From: Catellatospora vulcania
GTDB lineage: Bacteria; Actinomycetota; Actinomycetes; Mycobacteriales; Micromonosporaceae
Assembly: GCF_009720385.1 (NCBI RefSeq)
Contig: NZ_ML769305.1
Coordinates: forward strand, 16,198 to 80,197
Direction of reading: 5' to 3'
Length of the DNA stretch: 64,000 nucleotides
Of the stretch, positions 9,040 to 19,032 are shown in pieces (the stretch's first letter is position 1; each line of letters begins with the position of its first letter). Under the pieces are notes generated by a model. That model ran no database searches, was not told the DNA's origin, and saw only the letters and a program-made list of their open reading frames with translations. The position numbers were made by a program, and so were the translations under genes.

Positions 9040-9987
9040 ATGACCGAACGCATGCTGGCCGTACGCCAGGACAGCCTGGGCGGGCCCGAGGTGCTCCGCC
9101 TGACCGAGGTGGACCGCCCGGCACCGGGCCCGACCGAGGTGCTGGTGCGGGTGCGCGCCGCCGGGGTGAACCCGGTGGACTGGAAGGTGCGCACCCGCGG
9201 CGGGGCCGTCGGCGACCCGCCGTTCACGGTGGGCTGGGACGTCTCCGGCGAGGTCGTGGAGCTGGGGGCGGGGGTGACCCGGTTCGCGGTGGGCGACGAG
9301 GTCTTCGGCATGCCGCGCTTCCCGCAGGCCGCGAGCGCCTACGCGCAGTACGTCACCTCGCCGTCGCGCCACCTGGCCCGCAAACCCGCCGGGCTGGACC
9401 ACGTGCACGCCGCGGCGCTGCCGCTGGCCTCACTCACCGCGTGGCAGGCCCTGGTCGACACGGCGCAGCTGACCGCGGGCCAGCGGGTGCTGGTGCACGC
9501 CGCCGCGGGCGGAGTCGGGCATCTGGCGGTGCAGATCGCCAAGGCCAGGGGCGCGTACGTGCTGGGCACGGCCCGCGCCTCCAAACACGAGCTGCTGCGC
9601 GAGCTGGGCGTGGACGAGCCGATCGACTACACCGCGTACGACTTCGTGCAGGTCGCCAAGGACGTCGACGTGGTGTTCGACACGGTCGGCGGCGACTACG
9701 AGGACCGCTCGCTGCACACGCTGCGCCCCGGCGGCATCCTCGTCGGCATCCTGAACGCGGGCAGCGCCGCCGAGACCGCCCGCAAGGCCCAGGCGCTGGG
9801 CGTACGCGGCACCGGCATGCTCGTCGAGCCCGACCACACCGGGCTGGAGGAGGTCGCCGCGCTGATCGAGGCGGGCAAGCTGCGCCCGCTGGTGGCCGCG
9901 ACGTTCCCGCTCGCCGAGGCGGCGCAGGCGCACGAGCTGGGCGAGACCGGGCAGACCTCCGGCAAGATCGTGTTGACCGTCGACTGA
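9040..9987 (+). CDS. NADPH:quinone oxidoreductase-like zinc-independent MDR protein
   Basis: A 315-residue medium-chain dehydrogenase/reductase. The N-terminal GroES-like domain (about 25-125, VRVRAAGVNPVDWKVR) is followed by a Rossmann domain with LVHAAAGGVGHLAVQIAKA, the NADP-binding AxxGGVG loop. The Cys/His ligands of structural zinc are absent, as in the quinone oxidoreductase subgroup. The start is MTERMLAVRQDS at 9040; ATG at 9031 is an equal alternative. It is divergent from hisE (85 bases) and convergent with the GerMN lipoprotein gene. It probably reduces quinones or enones in the cytosol; the substrate is unknown. Confidence 0.9.
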   Translation: MTERMLAVRQDSLGGPEVLRLTEVDRPAPGPTEVLVRVRAAGVNPVDWKVRTRGGAVGDPPFTVGWDVSGEVVELGAGVTRFAVGDEVFGMPRFPQAASAYAQYVTSPSRHLARKPAGLDHVHAAALPLASLTAWQALVDTAQLTAGQRVLVHAAAGGVGHLAVQIAKARGAYVLGTARASKHELLRELGVDEPIDYTAYDFVQVAKDVDVVFDTVGGDYEDRSLHTLRPGGILVGILNAGSAAETARKAQALGVRGTGMLVEPDHTGLEEVAALIEAGKLRPLVAATFPLAEAAQAHELGETGQTSGKIVLTVD

Positions 9988-9997
9988 CCGGTGGAAT

Positions 9998-10047
9998 GGA
10001 TCTTGTGCAGTTGGTGTCGCTGGAACGACACCAACTGCACAAGATCC
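9998..10047. terminator. Perfect 22-bp hairpin between convergent genes
   Basis: Twenty-two-base perfect arms (starting ggatcttgtgcagttggtgt) with a 6-base loop, 10 bases after the oxidoreductase stop and 45 bases past the stop of the opposing lipoprotein gene. Its position suits a bidirectional terminator although there is no T-tract. Confidence 0.8.
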
Positions 10048-10091
10048 GCGCCGGGGCCGCCATCGCATCGGGGCGGCGGCCCCGGCGGCGG

Positions 10092-11000
10092 TCACTTCAC
10101 GGTGACCGTGTGGTTGTCGACGAACATCTTCGCGCCGTCGTTCTCCGAGATGTCGAAGACCTCGATGACGTACGTGCCGGTCGGCAGCGACAGCCGCAGC
10201 TTCGCCTCACCCTGGGCCGGGCCGCCCGCGTCCAGGGTGATGAAACCCTCGCGGACCACGGTGCTCCCCCGCCGGATCTCGTAGTTCATGGTGGCCTCGA
10301 AGACCATGCCGGCCACGTGCAGGGTGAAGTCCTTGGGCACCGTCGCGCCCTCCTGCGGGTCGATCAGCCACACCGGCAGCAGCGTGTCCACCGCCGGGGC
10401 GCGGCGCAGCGGGTCCTTCGTGCCGACGTGGCCCCACAGCTCGTCGACGGGCTTGCCGTCGAGGTGGATGCGCACCTTGGGCTTGCCGCTGACCGCGGTC
10501 GCGGTCCACACCAGCTGCTGCACCGCCTGGTGGGCGGCGAAGGAACCGGCATCGCCGTTGATCCGCGCCCCGGCCAGGTCGACGGTGACAGTGTCGCCGG
10601 ACACGGTCGCTCCGCGCACCCGGGCACTGGCGGGCCACATGCTGGAGTAGTCGGGGTCGTACGCGGTGCGGCCGTCGAGCATCTCGGCCACCGCGGCCTT
10701 CACCTTCGCCGCGGCGGACCCGTCGCCGGTGGACAGCCGGTGGAACTCGCGGACCAGCTTCGGCTCGCCGCGGTCGTTGGCGAGGTAGTAGACGGCCAGC
10801 GAGCCGGCGGTGTTCGCGGGCGGGGCGGGCTCGTCAGTGGAGCCCGGCGCGCTGGGTGAGGGTGCGGTGGTGCCCGGCGCGGCCGAGGCCGACGGCGCCG
10901 CTGACCCCGTGGGGTCCGGTGAGGGCGTGGTGGGGGTGCACGCGGCCGACAGCGCGACCAGCGCGACCGGCAGGAGCACCTTGAACCTCAGCGCAGACAT
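10092..11000 (-). CDS. Lipoprotein with GerMN and Gmad2 immunoglobulin-like domains
   Basis: A 302-residue exported lipoprotein. The signal peptide ends in the lipobox LSAAC (Cys21) and is followed by a Pro/Ser/Thr-rich linker to about residue 65. The GerMN domain spans about 66-200 (LAVYYLANDRGEPKLVREFHRL, AHQAVQQLVWTAT). The C-terminal Gmad2 domain spans about 205-302 (VWLIDPQEGATVPKDFTL, GTYVIEVFDIS). This pairing is seen in envelope lipoproteins of Gram-positive bacteria, including some near sporulation genes; a defined role is unknown. It appears monocistronic, bounded by hairpins at 9998-10047 and 11055-11110. Confidence 0.88.
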   Translation of the reverse strand: MSALRFKVLLPVALVALSAACTPTTPSPDPTGSAAPSASAAPGTTAPSPSAPGSTDEPAPPANTAGSLAVYYLANDRGEPKLVREFHRLSTGDGSAAAKVKAAVAEMLDGRTAYDPDYSSMWPASARVRGATVSGDTVTVDLAGARINGDAGSFAAHQAVQQLVWTATAVSGKPKVRIHLDGKPVDELWGHVGTKDPLRRAPAVDTLLPVWLIDPQEGATVPKDFTLHVAGMVFEATMNYEIRRGSTVVREGFITLDAGGPAQGEAKLRLSLPTGTYVIEVFDISENDGAKMFVDNHTVTVK

Positions 11001-11054
11001 ACCTCAGGTGTACGTCCACCCGTCAATGCCCGCCACCCACCGTTCAGGCGAAGG

Positions 11055-11110
11055 ACGAAGGAAGGGCGCCTTCCACACGGACGTCCGTGTGGAAGGCGCC
11101 CTTCCTTCGT
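11055..11110. repeat. Family C palindrome, copy 1 (56 bp, perfect)
   Basis: Perfect head-to-head palindrome of two 28-base arms with no loop, containing gaagggcgccttccacacgg. It begins right after the ribH stop, so it is a likely terminator of the rib operon. A diverged relative lies at 28520-28561 inside bioA. Confidence 0.85.
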
Positions 11111-11115
11111 GTCGG

Positions 11116-11589
11116 TCAGCGGGCGAGGGTGCGCAGGGTGACGGCGGCGTCGAGGGCGGCGACTACCGCCTCCCCGCCTTTGTCCTCGCTGGACTCGGGC
11201 AGGCCGGCGCGGTCGCGGGCCTGCGCGACGGTGTCCACGGTGAGCACGCCGTGCGCGACCGGGGTGGACTCGTCGAGCGCGATACGGGTCAGGCCCTCGG
11301 TGACCGAGGAACTGACGTACTCGAAGTGGGCGGTCTCCCCGCGGATCACCACGCCGAGTGCCACCACCGCGTCGTGGCGGCGGGCCAGGGCCTGCGCGAC
11401 CACCGGCAGCTCGACCGCGCCCGCGACGTGGACGACCTGCACGTCAGCCACATTGCACGCCTTGGCCGCGGCCTGCGCCCGGTCGAGCATCTGCTCGACC
11501 AGGTCGGCGTGCCAGCGGGTGGCGACGATGCCGAGGCTGAGCCCGGTCGCGTCCACGGTCGTCGGTTCGGGGGCGCCGTGACCGGCCAT
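11116..11589 (-). CDS. ribH: 6,7-dimethyl-8-ribityllumazine synthase
   Basis: A 157-residue lumazine synthase with the phosphate/substrate loop VVALGVVIRGETAHFEYV and the core GLSLGIVATRWHADLVEQML and VVHVAGAVELP segments. It condenses the pyrimidine product of RibD with dihydroxybutanone phosphate from RibBA and normally assembles as pentamers or 60-mers. ATG at 11589 overlaps the ribBA stop by one base (TGATG), so translation is coupled. It is the last gene of ribD-ribE-ribBA-ribH. Confidence 0.97.
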   Translation of the reverse strand: MAGHGAPEPTTVDATGLSLGIVATRWHADLVEQMLDRAQAAAKACNVADVQVVHVAGAVELPVVAQALARRHDAVVALGVVIRGETAHFEYVSSSVTEGLTRIALDESTPVAHGVLTVDTVAQARDRAGLPESSEDKGGEAVVAALDAAVTLRTLAR

Positions 11590-12827
11590 CAGCTCAGCCC
11601 TTCCAGGTCGTCCAGCTCGGACAGGTCCAGGTCGTGGCCCATCCGGTCGCGTTTGGTACGCAGGTAGCGCAGGTTCTCCGGGTGTGGCCGGATCGGCAGC
11701 GCCTCGCGGCCGGTCACCTTCAGGCCGTACCCGTCCAGCCCGGCGCGCTTGGCCGGGTTGTTGGTGAGCAGGCGCATGGTGCGCACGCCCAGGTCGTAGA
11801 GGATCTGCGCGCCGGTGCCGTAGTCGCGCGCGTCGGCGGGCAGGCCCAGGTCGAGGTTGGCGTCGACGGTGTCGCGGCCCGCGTCCTGCAGCTGGTAGGC
11901 CTGCAGCTTGTGCAGCAGGCCGATGCCGCGGCCCTCGTGCCCGCGCACGTACAGCACCACGCCGCGGCCCTCCTCGGCCACCTTGCGCAGCGCCGCCTGC
12001 AGCTGCGGCCCGCAGTCGCAGCGCACCGAGCCGAACACGTCGCCGGTCAGGCATTCGGAGTGCACCCGGACCAGCACGTCCTGGCCGTCGCCGACCTCGC
12101 CGTAGACCAGCGCCACGTGCTCGGCGTTGTCGTGCGTGGCGTGGTAGCCGACAGCGGTGAACTCGCCATACTCGGTGGGCAGGCGGGCCTCGACGACCCG
12201 GCGGACCAGCTGCTCGGTGCGGCGGCGGTAGGCGATCAGATCGGCGATGCTGACCAGCACCAGCTCGTGTTCCTCGGCGAAGCGCTGCAGGTCGGGCAGG
12301 CGCATCATGGTGCCGTCGTCGTTGACCATCTCGCACATCGCGGCGGCCGGGTGCAGGCCCGCGAGCTGGGCCAGGTCGACGCCGGACTCGGTGTGCCCGG
12401 GACGGCGCAGCACGCCGCCGGTCTTGGCCCGCAGCGGCACCACGTGGCCCGGCCGGGCCAGGTCGGTGGGCTTGGTGGCCGGCTCGCCGAGCAGGCGCAG
12501 GGTGCGCGCGCGGTCCGCGGCGGAGATGCCGGTCGACACGCCCTCGCGGGCGTCGACGGTCACGCAGTACGCGGTGCCGCGGCGGTCCTGGTTGGTGTAG
12601 TACATCGGCGGCAGTTCGAGGCGGTCGGCCTCCTCCTCGGTGATGGCCACGCAGATGTAGCCCGAGGTGTAGCGCACGGTGAAGGCGACCAGCTCCGGCG
12701 TCGCCAGCTCGGCGGCGAAGATCAGGTCGCCCTCGTTCTCGCGGTCCTCGTCGTCGACCACGATGACGGGCTTGCCCGCCTTGATCGCGGCGATCGCGTC
12801 CTCGATCGTATTGAGTCCCATGTTCAC
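11589..12827 (-). CDS. ribBA: Bifunctional 3,4-dihydroxy-2-butanone 4-phosphate synthase / GTP cyclohydrolase II
   Basis: A 412-residue fusion. The N-terminal RibB half (about 1-205) has [26 protein letters not shown] and [10 protein letters not shown]...[10 protein letters not shown]. The C-terminal RibA half (about 210-400) has the zinc site [18 protein letters not shown] and [15 protein letters not shown]. It supplies both precursors of riboflavin. The GTG start at 12827 overlaps the ribE stop (GTGA); ATG two codons later is an alternative. Both catalytic cores look intact. Confidence 0.97.
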   Translation of the reverse strand: MNMGLNTIEDAIAAIKAGKPVIVVDDEDRENEGDLIFAAELATPELVAFTVRYTSGYICVAITEEEADRLELPPMYYTNQDRRGTAYCVTVDAREGVSTGISAADRARTLRLLGEPATKPTDLARPGHVVPLRAKTGGVLRRPGHTESGVDLAQLAGLHPAAAMCEMVNDDGTMMRLPDLQRFAEEHELVLVSIADLIAYRRRTEQLVRRVVEARLPTEYGEFTAVGYHATHDNAEHVALVYGEVGDGQDVLVRVHSECLTGDVFGSVRCDCGPQLQAALRKVAEEGRGVVLYVRGHEGRGIGLLHKLQAYQLQDAGRDTVDANLDLGLPADARDYGTGAQILYDLGVRTMRLLTNNPAKRAGLDGYGLKVTGREALPIRPHPENLRYLRTKRDRMGHDLDLSELDDLEGLS

Positions 12828-13426
12828 TTCGCTCCCCGCTGCGCTGCGACCAGCTTCTCGACGTACTTGGCGATCACATCGACCTCCAGGTTCACCAGCG
12901 CGCCGGGCTGCTTGCGGCCGAGCGTGGTGAGCTCCAGCGTGGTCGGGATCAGGCTCACCGTGAAGGACTCGTCGTCGACCGCGACCACGGTCAGCGAGAT
13001 GCCGTCCACGGTGATCGACCCCTTCTCCACGATGTACCGGGACATGCCCTCCGGGAGCAGGATCCGGACATCTTCCCAGCCCCCGCCGGGGTTCTTCGAG
13101 GCGATCGTGCCCACGCCGTCCACGTGGCCCTGCACGATGTGCCCGCCCAGGCGGGTCGCCGCGGTGACCGCGCGCTCCAGGTTCACCCGCTCGCCGGGGG
13201 CGATGGAACCGAGCGAACTGCGGTCGAACGTCTCCTTCATGACCTCGGTCTCGAAGGTGTCGCCCGCGGTGGAGATGACGGTCAGGCAGACGCCGTTGAC
13301 CGCGATCGAGTCCCCGTGCTTGGCGTCGGTGACTACCAGCGGGCCGCGTACGGTGACCTTGGCCCCGTCGCCCTCCCAGGCCAGGCTCACGACCTCGCCG
13401 AGCTCTTCCACGATGCCGGTGAACAC
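12824..13426 (-). CDS. ribE: Riboflavin synthase alpha chain
   Basis: A 200-residue protein with the tandem lumazine-binding repeats of riboflavin synthase: [12 protein letters not shown] opening repeat one and [13 protein letters not shown] opening repeat two. The [11 protein letters not shown] and [12 protein letters not shown] segments are equivalent in the two halves. It dismutates two lumazine molecules to riboflavin. The GTG start at 13426 has GAGGAGGAA upstream. It overlaps ribBA by four bases. Confidence 0.97.
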   Translation of the reverse strand: MFTGIVEELGEVVSLAWEGDGAKVTVRGPLVVTDAKHGDSIAVNGVCLTVISTAGDTFETEVMKETFDRSSLGSIAPGERVNLERAVTAATRLGGHIVQGHVDGVGTIASKNPGGGWEDVRILLPEGMSRYIVEKGSITVDGISLTVVAVDDESFTVSLIPTTLELTTLGRKQPGALVNLEVDVIAKYVEKLVAAQRGAK

Positions 13427-13466
13427 TCGTTCCTCCTCGCGTGCCGGCGACTGGCGTCCGGCCGTG

Positions 13467-14555
13467 TCACAAAGTGCCGCTGTCCGCGCTCGCGCGCGGA
13501 CGGGCGGTCAGGCGCAGATCCGGCCCGACACGGTCAACATCTAGCACCTCGAGGTCGATGGCGTCCGTGATGGTTGTCACCCCCGCGCCGACGAGCGCGG
13601 CCGGACCGTCACCGAGCAGCTTCGGCGCGACGTACGAGACGATCAGGTCGACGAGGCCCGCGGCCAGGAACGCTCCGGCCAACCGGGGGCCGCCTTCGAG
13701 CAGCACGCTGCGGATGCCGCGGTGGTGAAGTTCACTGAGCACAGCCCGCAGGTCCACCCGGCCCTCGGCGTCGCCGCCGAGCAGGGCGGTGGTGGCGATC
13801 AGCGTCGGGGCGGCGCCGTCGCGGACCCGGGCGCCGGTGGGCGTACGCCCGTGCGAGTCGATCACCACGCGCAGCGGCTGCCGGATGGCCAGGCTGCCGG
13901 TGCGCAGGTCACGGGTGGTCAGCCGGGGGTCGTCGGCGAGCACGGTGCCGACGCCGACCATGATCGCGTCGACGGTGCCGCGCAGCCGGTGCACGTCCAT
14001 GCGGGCGGCCTCGGAGGTGATCCACATGCTGGTGCCGTCGGCCGCCGCGGAGCGCCCGTCGAGGGTGGAGGCGGTCTTCCAGATCACGTAGGGCCGTCCC
14101 CGGCGCACCGAGGTGAGCCAGGCGATGTTGCCCTCCTCCGCCTCGGCGGTGCGTACCCCCGTCAGGACCTCGACGCCCGCGTCGCGCAGGGTCGCCTCGC
14201 CGCCGGCGGCCAGCGGGTTCGGGTCGTCCACCGCGATCACGACGCGGGACACGCCCGCGCGGATCAGCGCCTGGACGCACGGGCCGGTGCGGCCGGTGTG
14301 GTTGCAGGGCTCCAGGGTGACCACCGCGGTGCCGCCGCGGGCCTTCTCGCCCGCCTGGGCCAGCGCCACGATCTCGGCGTGCGGGCCGCCCGCGTACGCG
14401 TGGAAGCCCTCGCCGACGACGTGCCCGGCGGAGTCCAGCAGCACGCAGCCCACGACGGGGTTCGGGCTGGTGGTGCCCAGTCCGCGCGCGGCGAGCTCGA
14501 TCGCCCGAGCCATGGCCTTGTCTTCGGCCGGGCTGACCGTGGGTAGTTGCCCCAT
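13467..14555 (-). CDS. ribD: Bifunctional diaminohydroxyphosphoribosylaminopyrimidine deaminase / reductase
   Basis: A 362-residue RibD. The deaminase domain (about 10-150) has the zinc motif HAEIVAL (HAE) with PCNHTGRTGPC supplying the two cysteines. The reductase domain (about 155-355) has WKTASTLDGRSAAADG and RSVLLEGGPRLAGAFLAAGLVDL. It carries out pathway steps two and three. AGGGAGG lies upstream of the ATG. It heads the rib operon; no FMN riboswitch was recognised in the 134 bases before it. Confidence 0.96.
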   Translation of the reverse strand: MGQLPTVSPAEDKAMARAIELAARGLGTTSPNPVVGCVLLDSAGHVVGEGFHAYAGGPHAEIVALAQAGEKARGGTAVVTLEPCNHTGRTGPCVQALIRAGVSRVVIAVDDPNPLAAGGEATLRDAGVEVLTGVRTAEAEEGNIAWLTSVRRGRPYVIWKTASTLDGRSAAADGTSMWITSEAARMDVHRLRGTVDAIMVGVGTVLADDPRLTTRDLRTGSLAIRQPLRVVIDSHGRTPTGARVRDGAAPTLIATTALLGGDAEGRVDLRAVLSELHHRGIRSVLLEGGPRLAGAFLAAGLVDLIVSYVAPKLLGDGPAALVGAGVTTITDAIDLEVLDVDRVGPDLRLTARPRASADSGTL

Positions 14556-14689
14556 CCGCTCGAACCTCCCTGCGGTGTTTTGCTCGCCTGCTCACGCAGC
14601 CTTGATCGGCGTCTGCCTCCGCCGCGCTGCGAAGGACGCCCAGGTCCTGCTCCGGCAGGCGACGTGTGCCTGACCGGCACGCCAGTGTG

Positions 14690-15766
14690 TCACGCGTGCG
14701 GGCCGGTTTCGGCGGCGGTGTCGCTCTCTGTGACGCGCTGCTGGGGCAGCACCGCCGCGGGGTCCGCGGCGGGCCGGCGCTGGGGCAGCGGCGCGGAGGG
14801 GTCGGGCGGGTGGTCCGAGCGCTGGTCGAGGGCGACGAAATTGCCCTTGTACTTCTTCGCCGACATCTTCATCTCGGACGCGACCGCGACGACCTCGCCG
14901 GGGTGGCTGAACGCGCGGCTGGTCGACACGGCGACCCCGATGGACAGCGTCACCAGGTTGACCTCGAACACGATGCCGCGCCGGTCGACGACCTCCAGGT
15001 AGCCGCGCGAGGAGTCGATCGGGTCGTAGAGCGCGTCCGAGGCCCGCTGGAAGTCGTAGATGGCGTAGCTGGTGATCTCCTGCACCTGTGACGGGTGGCA
15101 GACCACCACGAAGTCGTCGCCGCCCACGTGGCCCAGGAACGCCGGGGGCAGGCCCACCGACACCGTGGCCCGGCGCATGGACCGGGCCAGCGCGCTGATG
15201 AACTGGTCGCCGCGGCCGAAACCGTACACGTCGTTGACGCTCTTGAACCGGTCGATGTCGACATAGCAGACGGCGTAGTCGTCGCCCGCCTTCAGCCGGT
15301 CGGCGATCTCGCGCAGGATGCGGGTGTTGCCGGCCAGCCCGGTCAGCGGGGAGACCTCCCGCGCCTCCTGGTTGCGCCGCAGCGCAGCGCGCACCCGGGC
15401 GATCAGCTCCGAGGTGTCGAACGGCTTGACGATGTAGTCGTCCGCGCCCGCGGCCAGCCCCGCCACCTTGTCGGAGGTGAGCGCCTTGGCGGTGAGCACG
15501 ATGATGGGCAGCGCGGTGACCATCGGGTCGGCGCGCAGCCGCCGGGTCAGCTCCAGGCCGTCCATCTCGGGCATCATCAGGTCGACCAGGGCCAGGTCGG
15601 GACGGCGGTGCTCCAGCAGCGCCAGCGCCTCCGGGCCGCTGTGGGCTGTCATCACGTCGAACCCGTGCAGGCGCAGGTTGACCTCGACCACGCGTACGAT
15701 GTCCGGGTCGTCGTCGACGACCAGGATCACCTCGGCCTGACCGGCTGCCTGCGGCTCGATGGTCAA
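14690..15766 (-). CDS. Response regulator with REC and degenerate GGDEF domain
   Basis: A 358-residue protein. The REC domain (about 12-130) has acidic pocket DDD18-20, phosphoacceptor D62 ([11 protein letters not shown]), T92 and K114. The GGDEF domain (about 138-320) has [18 protein letters not shown], but the signature reads GGDDF (215-219) instead of GG(D/E)EF. No RxxD inhibitory site precedes it. The fourth signature residue is normally Glu and catalytic in diguanylate cyclases, so activity may be weak or lost. The protein may instead bind GTP or c-di-GMP; this is inference. The tail (about 320-358) is Pro/Gln-rich. Start TTG at 15766 overlaps the rpe stop. Confidence 0.85.
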   Translation of the reverse strand: MTIEPQAAGQAEVILVVDDDPDIVRVVEVNLRLHGFDVMTAHSGPEALALLEHRRPDLALVDLMMPEMDGLELTRRLRADPMVTALPIIVLTAKALTSDKVAGLAAGADDYIVKPFDTSELIARVRAALRRNQEAREVSPLTGLAGNTRILREIADRLKAGDDYAVCYVDIDRFKSVNDVYGFGRGDQFISALARSMRRATVSVGLPPAFLGHVGGDDFVVVCHPSQVQEITSYAIYDFQRASDALYDPIDSSRGYLEVVDRRGIVFEVNLVTLSIGVAVSTSRAFSHPGEVVAVASEMKMSAKKYKGNFVALDQRSDHPPDPSAPLPQRRPAADPAAVLPQQRVTESDTAAETGPHA

Positions 15767-16470
15767 ACTGTCGCGCCCCCACTGTCCGATGTGGTCTGAC
15801 GAACGCGGGACGCCTCCGCCAGAGCACGCAGTTTACGACAGGCTTGCGCGGGATCGTCGGCTCCGTACACCGCTGTTCCGGCGACGAACGCGTCCGCGCC
15901 CGCCAGCGCCGCGGCCTCGATGGTGTCCGCGGCGATGCCGCCGTCGACCTCGATGCGGATGTCCAGGTGGCCGGCGTTGACGTGGCTGCGGGCGGTGCGC
16001 ACCTTGTCCAGCATCTCGGGCATGAAGGCCTGGCCGCCGAAGCCCGCCTTGATGGTCATCACCAGGATCGTGTCGAAGTGCGGCAGCAGTTCCAGGTACG
16101 GCTCGATCGGGGTGTCGCGGTCCACCGCCAGCCCGGCCCGGGTCCCGGCCGCGCGCAGATCCTTCGCCAGCGCCACCGGGTCGGCGCAGGCCTCCGCGTG
16201 GAACGTCACGTTGTACGCGCCGAGCTGCGCGTACGCCGGGGCCCAGCGTTTCGGGTCCTCGATCATCAGATGGCAGTCGAAGGGGATCGCAGTGGTCCGG
16301 CGCAGGCTCTCCACCACGGGCGGGCCGATGGTCAGGTTCGGCACGAAGTGGTTGTCCATCACGTCGACGTGCAACCAGTCCGCCGCGCCCTCCACCGCTC
16401 GCGCCTCGGCGGCGAGGTTCGCGAAGTCCGCGGCGAGGATGCTGGGGGCGATGATGATGTCGGGCGTCAC
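15763..16470 (-). CDS. rpe: Ribulose-phosphate 3-epimerase
   Basis: A 235-residue TIM-barrel epimerase. It has the N-terminal [13 protein letters not shown], metal-binding [19 protein letters not shown], the CHLMIEDP loop and the C-terminal [12 protein letters not shown] phosphate site. It interconverts ribulose-5-P and xylulose-5-P in the pentose phosphate pathway. The GTG start is at 16470. The last residues ([10 protein letters not shown]) extend slightly beyond the family core and overlap the next gene. Confidence 0.97.
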   Translation of the reverse strand: MTPDIIIAPSILAADFANLAAEARAVEGAADWLHVDVMDNHFVPNLTIGPPVVESLRRTTAIPFDCHLMIEDPKRWAPAYAQLGAYNVTFHAEACADPVALAKDLRAAGTRAGLAVDRDTPIEPYLELLPHFDTILVMTIKAGFGGQAFMPEMLDKVRTARSHVNAGHLDIRIEVDGGIAADTIEAAALAGADAFVAGTAVYGADDPAQACRKLRALAEASRVRQTTSDSGGATV

Positions 16471-16514
16471 ACGATCAGCTTACGGAGCGTGAACCGGGAT
16501 TCGCCCGCCGCGTC

Positions 16515-16543
16515 CCCCTCCCGCCGTCACACGACGGGAGGGG
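16515..16543. terminator. GC-rich hairpin between rsmB and rpe
   Basis: Nine-base arms cccctcccg/cgggagggg with a further partly paired centre, in the 176-base gap after the rsmB stop. A probable terminator of def-fmt-rsmB. It has no T-tract. Confidence 0.5.
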
Positions 16544-16646
16544 CTTGTCGGTCGTTCGGCTGTTGCGGCGGCGGACTCTGCGCCCTTTGCCGCCGAGCAC
16601 GTCCGGGCGCAGCGTCCCGGCCGCGAGCAAGCCGAGGCCGGCGGGC

Positions 16647-18104
16647 TCAGGCCTTGCGGCGCAGCAGGGCCAGGAACATCGCGTCGGTGCCGTGCCGGTG
16701 CGGCCACAGCTGCACCGTCGGCCCATCGCCGAGACCGGGCATACCGGCCGGCAGCGACTGCCGGGCGTCGACGAACTCGACGTCCAATCCGGACCGGCGC
16801 ACCGCCTCGGTGACGCTGACCTGGGTCTCGACCAGGTGCGGCGAGCAGGTCACATACGCCACCAGCCCGCCTGGGCGCACCGCGCGCAGCGCCGCGGTGA
16901 TCAGCTCGCGCTGCAGCTTGGTCAGCGGCGGCAGATCCGACGGCTGGCGCCGCCAGCGCGACTCCGGACGCCGCCGCAGCGAGCCCAGGCCGGTGCACGG
17001 CGCGTCGACGAGCACCCGATCGAAGCCGCCCTCGGGCAGGTCACGATCGGAGCCGACGCTGCGCCCGTCGGTGCAGACGACGGTCGCGGGCAGGCCGCGC
17101 ACCGCGTTGGCGACCATCTTCGCCCGGTGCTCGGTCACCTCGACCGCGGTCAGGTGCGCGCCGCGCTGCGCGGCCACCGCCGCCAGCAGGCCCGCCTTGC
17201 CGCCCGGCCCTGCGCACAGGTCCAGCCAGCGCTCGTCCTGACCATCGAGCGGGGCGTCGAGCAGCGCGCTGGCGACCAGCTGGCTGCCCTCGTCCTGCAC
17301 GTGCGCCCGACCGGTCTTGATCTCGACCAGCTCGCCCGGCGAGCCGCCGCCGAGGTAGACCGCGTACGGGGAGAACGCGCCGGGCTGGCCGCCGACGGCG
17401 TCGGCGAGCTCGATCGCGTCGGACCGGCCGGGCCGGGCGCACAGGTGCACCTCGGGCCGGTCGTTGTCCGCGCCGAGCAGCTGGGCGGTCTCGGCGAGGT
17501 CGCCGCCGAGCGCCTCCCGGAACGCCCGCACGATCCACTCCGGATGGTTCTCGACGACCGCGAGGTGGCCGACCGGGTCGTCCTGCTCGGACGGCGCCAC
17601 CACGGCCAGCCAGGCGTCCAGGTCGCGCTCGGCGATCCGGCGCATGACCGCGTTGGCGAAGCCGGCCGCGCCCGGCGCGACGGAGTGCACCAGGTCGACC
17701 GTGGAGGCCACCGCGGCGTGCGAGGGCACCCGGGTGTGCAGCACCTGGTACGCCCCCAGGCGCAGCGCGTCACGGGCCGGCGGGTCGATACGCGAGATGT
17801 CGCGGTCCGCCGCCGATGCGATGATCATGTCGAGGGTGCCCCGGGCGCGCAGCGTGCCGTAGGTCAGCTCGGTGGCGAACGCCGCGTCGCGGCCGAACAG
17901 GCCCGCCTCGCGCAGCAGCCCCGGCAGCACCAGGTTCGCGTACGCGTCGTCGCGGTGGACCGCCAGCAGCGCCTGGTACGCCGCCATCCGGGACGGGTCG
18001 TGCGCGGGCCGCCCGGCCCGTGGACCGCGCCCGCCCCGGGCGTCGCGGTCGTGCTGGCGCGGCTTGGCCGCACCGGAGCTGCTGCCCCCGCGGAACGATG
18101 TCAC
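16647..18104 (-). CDS. rsmB: 16S rRNA m5C967 methyltransferase family protein
   Basis: A 485-residue RsmB (Fmu/Sun) protein. After a basic, disordered N-terminus (about 1-38) comes a NusB-like RNA-binding domain (about 39-165, [21 protein letters not shown]), then a Rossmann methyltransferase domain. The latter has the SAM motif [15 protein letters not shown] and the two catalytic cysteines in [10 protein letters not shown] and YVTCSPH. It methylates cytosine in 16S rRNA. The GTG start overlaps the fmt stop (GTGA), so it is coupled to fmt. Confidence 0.95.
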   Translation of the reverse strand: MTSFRGGSSSGAAKPRQHDRDARGGRGPRAGRPAHDPSRMAAYQALLAVHRDDAYANLVLPGLLREAGLFGRDAAFATELTYGTLRARGTLDMIIASAADRDISRIDPPARDALRLGAYQVLHTRVPSHAAVASTVDLVHSVAPGAAGFANAVMRRIAERDLDAWLAVVAPSEQDDPVGHLAVVENHPEWIVRAFREALGGDLAETAQLLGADNDRPEVHLCARPGRSDAIELADAVGGQPGAFSPYAVYLGGGSPGELVEIKTGRAHVQDEGSQLVASALLDAPLDGQDERWLDLCAGPGGKAGLLAAVAAQRGAHLTAVEVTEHRAKMVANAVRGLPATVVCTDGRSVGSDRDLPEGGFDRVLVDAPCTGLGSLRRRPESRWRRQPSDLPPLTKLQRELITAALRAVRPGGLVAYVTCSPHLVETQVSVTEAVRRSGLDVEFVDARQSLPAGMPGLGDGPTVQLWPHRHGTDAMFLALLRRKA

Positions 18105-19027
18105 TGGAAGCTGTCCTCACCCTCGACGCGGACCCCACGGGCCCAGTCCACCGCCGACATGGGCTTCTTGCCCGCGGCACGTACCTCGCCCAGCTCGACG
18201 GGGCCGGTGGCGGTGCCGACCAGCACCCTGCGCTTCTCCACCAGCATTTCGCCGGGCTTGAGCGCGGGCCCGTCGGCCACCGGCAGCACCGGGCCGAGCT
18301 TGACCCGCTCACCGCGGAACGTCGTCCACGCGCCGGGGCCGGGCGTGGTGGCACGCACCCGCCGGTCCACCGCGAACGCGGGCTCTGCCCAGCGCACCTC
18401 GGCGTCCTCGACGGTGATCTTCGGAGCCAGGGTGACGCCGTCGGCCGGCTGCGCCACGGCGCGCGCCCCGCCCGCGCCGATCGCGTCCAGCACCGTGACC
18501 AGTAGTCCAGCCCCGTCCACGGCGAGCCGCTCCAGCAGGTCGCCGGAGGTGTCGCGGGGGCGGATCGTCTCGGTCAGAGTGCCGAACACCGGCCCGGTGT
18601 CCAGGCCCGCCTCCAGCTGGAACACCGAAGCGCCGGTGAACTCGTCGCCGTGCCAGACCGAGTGCTGCACCGGGGCCGCGCCGCGCCATGCGGGCAGCAG
18701 CGAGAAGTGCAGGTTCACCCAGCCGTGTACGGGGATCTCCAGCGCGACCGGCGGCACCAGCGCGCCGTACGCGACGACGGGCACGCAGTCGGGGGCCAGC
18801 TCACGCAGCCGGTCCAGGAACTCGGGCTCACGCGGCCGGGCCGGGGTGAGCACCTCGATGCCGCGCTCGTCGGCCCAGGCGGCCACGTGCGAGCGCACCA
18901 TGCGCCGCCCGCGGCCCGAGGGCGCGTCGGGGCGGGTGACCACGGCCAGCAGCTCGTGGCCGGATTTCTCGATGGCGTCCAGGGAGGGCAGCGCCACCTC
19001 GGGCGTGCCGGCGAATACCAGGCGCAC
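18101..19027 (-). CDS. fmt: Methionyl-tRNA formyltransferase
   Basis: A 308-residue enzyme. The N-terminal [19 protein letters not shown] fold carries the formyl-folate site [17 protein letters not shown] (catalytic Asn and His) and GLDTGPV with the essential Asp. A C-terminal OB-like tRNA-binding domain begins near residue 205. It formylates initiator Met-tRNA. It follows def by five bases and overlaps rsmB, the conserved def-fmt-rsmB order. Confidence 0.97.
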   Translation of the reverse strand: MRLVFAGTPEVALPSLDAIEKSGHELLAVVTRPDAPSGRGRRMVRSHVAAWADERGIEVLTPARPREPEFLDRLRELAPDCVPVVAYGALVPPVALEIPVHGWVNLHFSLLPAWRGAAPVQHSVWHGDEFTGASVFQLEAGLDTGPVFGTLTETIRPRDTSGDLLERLAVDGAGLLVTVLDAIGAGGARAVAQPADGVTLAPKITVEDAEVRWAEPAFAVDRRVRATTPGPGAWTTFRGERVKLGPVLPVADGPALKPGEMLVEKRRVLVGTATGPVELGEVRAAGKKPMSAVDWARGVRVEGEDSFQ

Positions 19028-19032
19028 GGGGA

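Noticed and set aside
11590..12336. Upstream extension of ribH to about 406 codons
   Set aside because: It lies out of frame within ribBA and has no lumazine-synthase homology; ATG at 11589 overlapping the ribBA stop is typical coupling.
14556..14689. FMN riboswitch before ribD
   Set aside because: I looked for the conserved FMN aptamer segments on the minus strand and saw none; the leader has no matching paired core.
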